Notes under the pieces: generated by a model
Database searches by the model: none
Told to the model about the DNA's origin: nothing
What the model saw: the letters and a program-made list of their open reading frames with translations, nothing else
In this document: in pieces, positions 6,324 through 9,944 of the stretch
Layout: each line of letters starts with the position of its first letter
Numbering within the stretch: position 1 is the first letter of the stretch
Source: CAYYGL01 sp964471235
GTDB taxonomy: Bacteria; Calditrichota; Calditrichia; RBG-13-44-9; J075
Direction: 5' to 3'
Length of the DNA: 9,944 nt
Assembly: GCA_964471235.1 (NCBI GenBank)
Contig: CAYYGL010000179.1
Span: 1 to 9,944 of the forward strand
Position numbers and translations under genes: made by a program

Positions 6324-7616
6324 ATGTCAGCGATCAGTGATGTCATTGCCCGGGAAATACTGGACAGCCGGGGAAATCCGACCGTGGAAGTGGATGTTTA
6401 TCTGGAAAGCGGGGTAATGGGAAGAGCCGCGGTGCCTTCCGGTGCTTCCACCGGGGAACATGAAGCGGTGGAATTACGGGATGGCGACCCGGAGCGTTAT
6501 ATGGGTAAAGGGGTGTTAAAAGCGGTGCAGAATGTCAATGAGGTCATTGCCGATGAAATTGTGGGGTTCTATCCGGAAGAGCAGATTGACATTGATAACC
6601 TGTTAATTGAATTGGACGGTACGGAAAACAAAGGCAACCTGGGTGCAAATGCGATTCTGGGGGTATCCATGGCCGTTGCCAAAGCCGCTGCGGAGGAACT
6701 GGGCTTGCCGCTTTACCAGTACCTGGGCGGCATCAATGCCCGAACCCTGCCGGTTCCCATGATGAACATTTTAAACGGCGGCAAACATGCCGACAACAAT
6801 GTGGATTTACAGGAATTCATGATCATGCCCATGAATGCCCTTTCATTCCGGGAAGCATTGCGGATGGGTTCCGAAGTTTTCCATACCCTGAAGAAGGTGT
6901 TAAAGGAAAAGGGATACAATACCGCGGTAGGAGATGAAGGCGGCTTTGCCCCGGATTTAAAATCCAATGAAGAGGCGCTTCAGGTAATCGTTCAAGCCAT
7001 CGAAAAGGCCGGGTATCAACCGGGCGAAGATGTTTTTCTATCCCTTGATCCGGCAGCCAGTGAATTTTTTGACGCCGAAAAAAACCGCTACATCCTTGCC
7101 TCGGAGAACAAAGAGCTAACGCCGGAAGAGATGGTGGATTATTATGTAAACCTGGTAAGCAAGTATCCCATTGTCAACCTGGAAGACGGCATGGCGGAAG
7201 ATGACTGGGATGGCTGGAAAATTATCACCCAAAAATTGGGCGACAAAATCCAGTTGGTTGGCGACGACATTTTTGTCACCAACACCAAACGCCTTGCCAG
7301 GGGGATTGAGCTGGGTATTGCCAACTCCATTTTAATTAAGGTCAACCAGATTGGCACCCTGACCGAAACCTTCGAATGCATGCGGATGGCACATCGTGCC
7401 GGTTACACCACGGTTATCTCCCACCGTTCCGGGGAGACGGAGGACAGCACCATCGCCGATATTGCCGTTGCCGTGAATGCCGGTCAAATCAAAACCGGGT
7501 CGGCTTCCCGAAGCGACCGCATTGCCAAGTATAACCAACTGCTGCGCATTGAGGAAATGCTGGGCGATACGGCGGTTTTCCCGGGCAGGGAGATGATTCA
7601 AAAAATGGCAAAATGA
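6324..7616 (+). CDS. eno: Enolase (phosphopyruvate hydratase), 430 aa
   Basis: Enolase interconverts 2-phosphoglycerate and phosphoenolpyruvate in glycolysis and gluconeogenesis, in the cytosol, as a magnesium-dependent oligomer. All catalytic features are present, numbered from the chosen start: the SGASTGEHE loop near the N-terminus, His155 and Glu164, Glu205 in GDEGGFAP (general acid), metal ligands Asp242, Glu287 and Asp314, the base Lys339 in LIKVNQIGT, His367 in SHRSGETED and Lys390. Their spacing agrees with yeast enolase. The ATG at 6324 is preceded by AAGGAG (6311-6316) at seven bases and gives the usual bacterial length of about 430; an earlier in-frame ATG at 6285 adds 13 residues without a ribosome site. 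The gene is followed by a stem-loop and then by an FtsB-like gene, a neighbour pairing common in bacteria. Confidence 0.98.
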   Translation: MSAISDVIAREILDSRGNPTVEVDVYLESGVMGRAAVPSGASTGEHEAVELRDGDPERYMGKGVLKAVQNVNEVIADEIVGFYPEEQIDIDNLLIELDGTENKGNLGANAILGVSMAVAKAAAEELGLPLYQYLGGINARTLPVPMMNILNGGKHADNNVDLQEFMIMPMNALSFREALRMGSEVFHTLKKVLKEKGYNTAVGDEGGFAPDLKSNEEALQVIVQAIEKAGYQPGEDVFLSLDPAASEFFDAEKNRYILASENKELTPEEMVDYYVNLVSKYPIVNLEDGMAEDDWDGWKIITQKLGDKIQLVGDDIFVTNTKRLARGIELGIANSILIKVNQIGTLTETFECMRMAHRAGYTTVISHRSGETEDSTIADIAVAVNAGQIKTGSASRSDRIAKYNQLLRIEEMLGDTAVFPGREMIQKMAK

Positions 7617-7619
7617 TGA

Positions 7620-7667
7620 GAATTCTTATCCGGGCAGGCGGTGCTCATGGTCTGCCCGGGGGAATTC
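7620..7667 (+). other. Stem-loop after enolase, without T tract
   Basis: CCGGGCAG (7630-7637) pairs perfectly with CTGCCCGG (7652-7659) around a 14-base loop, and GAATTC at 7620-7625 and 7662-7667 can add an outer stem separated by short internal loops. It starts four bases after the enolase stop. There is no run of T after the right arm, so it is not a standard intrinsic terminator; it may stabilise the 3' end of the message or modulate read-through into the downstream gene. Confidence 0.55.
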
Positions 7668-7786
7668 CCGGCATGGAAAGGGAACAGGGGTAGAATTCAG
7701 TGAGCAGTGGCACGGGAATCTGATAAAGCTGGTAGTTGCCTGCCCCTTTAAGGAGAGCTCTTAACCGAATTTTTGATTTTTTTGTT

Positions 7787-8134
7787 ATGGCAGCCAAGAA
7801 GAAAAAAAGCACATCCCGGGCAAAACGTTCGCGGAAATCAACCCGGAAACAACACCGGCTGACGTTCTGGATTATCGGCGGAATTGTTTTGTTGATTCTG
7901 TTTGCCTTTTTAAGCGGAAATAAATCGCTGATAACCCTTTACAGCCTTTATGAAACACGCCGGGAATTAATCGAACAAAAAGAACAATTGCAGAAAGAAA
8001 ACGAACAATTGCTAAAGGAAATTGAGCGCCTCAAACACGATCTCAACTACCTGGAAAAGGTGGCACGGGAAAATTACAATTTAAAACGGGATGATGAAGA
8101 AGTATACCAGGTGGTTCCCAAAAAAAAGGAGTAA
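7787..8134 (+). CDS. ftsB: FtsB/DivIC-like septum formation protein, 115 aa
   Basis: This single-pass membrane protein is expected to join the FtsL/FtsQ complex that activates septal wall synthesis during division. It has a strongly basic cytoplasmic N-terminus (residues 3-23, many Lys and Arg), one transmembrane helix at about 25-44, then a heptad coiled coil at about 55-90 (ELIEQKEQLQKENEQL). The end, LEKVARENYNLKRDDEEVYQV (89-109), matches the family pattern of EKxAREx followed by an acidic turn and a hydrophobic VYQV strand. The position directly behind enolase supports the call. The start is uncertain: the good ribosome site AAGGAG (7750-7755) lies 31 bases before ATG 7787, while the frame is open back to TTG 7736, which is ahead of that site, and an unusual ATT at 7769 would be closer. 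I keep the ATG because the basic tail then begins normally. Confidence 0.82.
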   Translation: MAAKKKKSTSRAKRSRKSTRKQHRLTFWIIGGIVLLILFAFLSGNKSLITLYSLYETRRELIEQKEQLQKENEQLLKEIERLKHDLNYLEKVARENYNLKRDDEEVYQVVPKKKE

Positions 8135-8167
8135 CCCGGTTGCACGGACAGAATGATTCTTGCAATG

Positions 8168-8197
8168 CCGGTGAACACAAAAAAATTTACCGGTTTT
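8168..8197 (+). terminator. Probable intrinsic terminator after the FtsB-like gene
   Basis: CCGGTGAA (8168-8175) pairs with TTTACCGG (8186-8193), one pair being G-T, around a ten-base A-rich loop, followed by TTTT at 8194-8197. The stem is modest and the T tract short. A second weak hairpin, CCGTGT (8229-8234) with ACACGG (8254-8259), precedes five T residues at 8264-8268 and could be a backup. Confidence 0.4.
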
Positions 8198-8341
8198 CTC
8201 AACCGACACAGGCGACCTGACCACAGCCCCGTGTTTCAACTTCCCCTTTTATCACACGGTCGCTTTTTCACACTCCGCCCGGTTCTGACACAACTCAGAA
8301 CCTTCGAAATCGACTTCCCAACCGGGTAAGGAAAATTCAGC

Positions 8342-9944
8342 ATGCGAAGTGTCTGTTATTTTTTAGCTCTTTTGGTCAGCGGCGTCCTGTTTGCCCAGCA
8401 GACCTCGCTGTACCAGGTGGAAACCCGTAAAGACTTTATCAGTTGGAATTGGCTGGGAACCCTGCAAACCACCATCCCGACCGGCAAATCTTCCCGGCTT
8501 CAATTGAACAACCAATTTCAAAGCGCCCTGTTTCGGCAATCCGGTCAAACCAACAAATGGCGCGATGAAAACACATTGGCAATTCAATGGAGCCAGCCCA
8601 TTTCATCTCATATTCAAACCACCACGTTTGTGAATTCCCGGGTGCTCTCCGATGAAAATACCTTCATAGACTTCAGCAAACATTTAGCTGCCCAGGAGTT
8701 TTCTTTCAACTTTATTCCCCACCTGGAAATTAAACCGGCTATCGGCTGGACAGTTGAGGAAGCTTTTAACAAACGAGACCAGGGATGGTACACCCGGCTG
8801 GGGTTGAATGTTTCCAAACTGGATATGGGGGGATATTTAAACAATACCGAAATCAAAAATGTGCTGCGCTCTTTTCCGGGCAGGAAGAACCGGGAATTTA
8901 CCTTTTTTACCGGATGGACAAAACGCTTTTCCCCTTATGCCAGTGATTCCCTGCGGATGGGATACCAGTATTCCGAGAGTCGCTACTACATCAATCCCGC
9001 CCAGTTCCGGGCGGATATCGAGCACCCCCAGGAACAGGTGTTTATCATTTCCCGGTTTGTGAGTAATCAATTACAATACCAGTTTTCTCCTCGCTCTGCC
9101 CTGGCAATCATCTCCACCTTCCGCAACCGCAGCATTGACCAGAGCAACCCGGCGCCGTTGAAAAACCGACGGAAAGAACTTGCACTTGACAATCAAATCC
9201 AGTATTTGCTCACCCTGGGGAATTTACGTTTTCAAACCGGGATGTATTTCTCCCAGGTCACCAATGATAACCCGGCGATCCGTACCGACATCAGCACCCT
9301 GCAATCTGCGTTCAATACCCATATCAAATTTCAGCCCTCGCTGGCAAACTTATTCTGGACCCGCTTTTCCTATACCAAACTGGAATACAACACCCCGCAG
9401 GTTTTTCGGGATGAGCTGGACCGCAACACAAGGGATGACCGGGATGAACTGCGCTTTATCATTGCCGGGGGTTACAAACATCGTTTCAGTGATTTTTTCA
9501 GTACTGCCATTGTGGGCAATGTCTATTTATTTCATCAAATTTATGTGCGTTCCGGGCGCAGTGCCAATAATAACTGGAACCGTATTTTTCAGCTCTCCGC
9601 TAATTTTAAGCACACCCTCTCCCCTGCCCTGCAACACAATTACCAGCTTAAAATTCTTGCCAACTATACGGTATTCGATTTTGACAACCTCCTTCCCCAG
9701 TTGCGGAGTTTTTTATTCCGCAAACTCATCTTCACCGATTCCCTGAGCATCAAATTGACCGACAACATCTCCCTCACCAGCATCTACCAGCTCCAAAAGG
9801 AGGATAACGGAACCTTCTTTAAGGATGTATTTGCCCAGCAGATTAGCAAAGAACTCACTTCCCATTACGTGAATGTTAACCTCCTGCATCGTTCGTTCCT
9901 GGGATTGCAGGTTGCCCCGGGGCTGGCATTTCTGCTCCGGAACG
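8342..9944 (+). CDS. Exported protein, probable outer-membrane beta-barrel (3' end cut by window)
   Basis: The frame is open from ATG 8342 to the end of the window, 534 codons without a stop, so the C-terminus is missing. The ribosome site AAGGA (8328-8332) lies nine bases upstream. The product starts with a typical Sec signal peptide, MRSVCYFLALLVSGVLFA followed by QQ, with cleavage likely after Ala18. The rest has no further membrane helix but shows many short alternating hydrophobic/polar stretches rich in Phe, Tyr, Trp, Gln, Asn, Arg, such as FTFFTGWTKRF, MGYQYSESRYY and LRFQTGMYFSQV, as in transmembrane strands of outer-membrane barrels. The first strand-like region follows the signal directly, so no large soluble domain precedes it. 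I cannot assign a family or substrate. It is separated from the FtsB-like gene by 207 bases with weak terminators and is probably a separate unit. Confidence 0.75.
   Translation, partial: MRSVCYFLALLVSGVLFAQQTSLYQVETRKDFISWNWLGTLQTTIPTGKSSRLQLNNQFQSALFRQSGQTNKWRDENTLAIQWSQPISSHIQTTTFVNSRVLSDENTFIDFSKHLAAQEFSFNFIPHLEIKPAIGWTVEEAFNKRDQGWYTRLGLNVSKLDMGGYLNNTEIKNVLRSFPGRKNREFTFFTGWTKRFSPYASDSLRMGYQYSESRYYINPAQFRADIEHPQEQVFIISRFVSNQLQYQFSPRSALAIISTFRNRSIDQSNPAPLKNRRKELALDNQIQYLLTLGNLRFQTGMYFSQVTNDNPAIRTDISTLQSAFNTHIKFQPSLANLFWTRFSYTKLEYNTPQVFRDELDRNTRDDRDELRFIIAGGYKHRFSDFFSTAIVGNVYLFHQIYVRSGRSANNNWNRIFQLSANFKHTLSPALQHNYQLKILANYTVFDFDNLLPQLRSFLFRKLIFTDSLSIKLTDNISLTSIYQLQKEDNGTFFKDVFAQQISKELTSHYVNVNLLHRSFLGLQVAPGLAFLLRN

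Noticed and set aside
9180..9746. 188-codon frame inside the exported-protein gene
   Set aside because: It is an alternative frame of the barrel-like gene, which has a signal peptide, a ribosome site and an uninterrupted frame to the window edge.

Overview
The window looks like chromosomal DNA of a Gram-negative bacterium, most probably from the FCB-like part of the tree (Calditrichota or a related candidate phylum would fit, but this is inference and not proven). The reasons are a signal-peptide protein with the aromatic-rich, alternating pattern of an outer-membrane barrel, a split set of saccharopine-pathway genes of which one resembles Bacteroidota homologues from memory, strong AAGGAG ribosome sites, and intergenic GGAGCGACA-type palindromic repeats. 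No rRNA, tRNA, CRISPR array, transposase or phage gene is visible.

Layout. Positions 1-470 hold a short tandem repeat and a self-contained small gene of 51 codons with its own strong ribosome site and a clear intrinsic terminator. Positions 568-837 encode an 89-residue membrane protein. An octamer tandem repeat follows at 944-999. Positions 1033-5628 form the metabolic core: a Lys9-like saccharopine dehydrogenase (minus strand), a second and clearly different saccharopine dehydrogenase (plus strand, divergent from the first across a repeat-bearing 505-base gap), and a lysine-ketoglutarate reductase (minus strand, convergent with the second dehydrogenase). Positions 5629-6323 are non-coding and contain a striking set of nested palindromes. 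Positions 6324-8134 carry enolase followed by a small FtsB/DivIC-like division protein, a pairing known from many bacteria. From 8342 to the window edge runs a truncated gene for a large exported protein, probably an outer-membrane beta-barrel.

How the genes work together. The reductase condenses lysine with 2-oxoglutarate to saccharopine, and a saccharopine dehydrogenase splits saccharopine to glutamate and aminoadipate semialdehyde. In animals and plants these two steps sit on one fused polypeptide; here they are separate genes, each facing a different way, with the dehydrogenase present as two divergent paralogues. The direction of flux (degradation or synthesis) cannot be read from this window. 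Enolase and FtsB are housekeeping functions (glycolysis and septum assembly). The main points for a second look are the doubled dehydrogenase, the nested palindrome element at 5726-5927 with a shared motif at 2525-2542, the octamer microsatellite and the stand-alone 51-residue protein.
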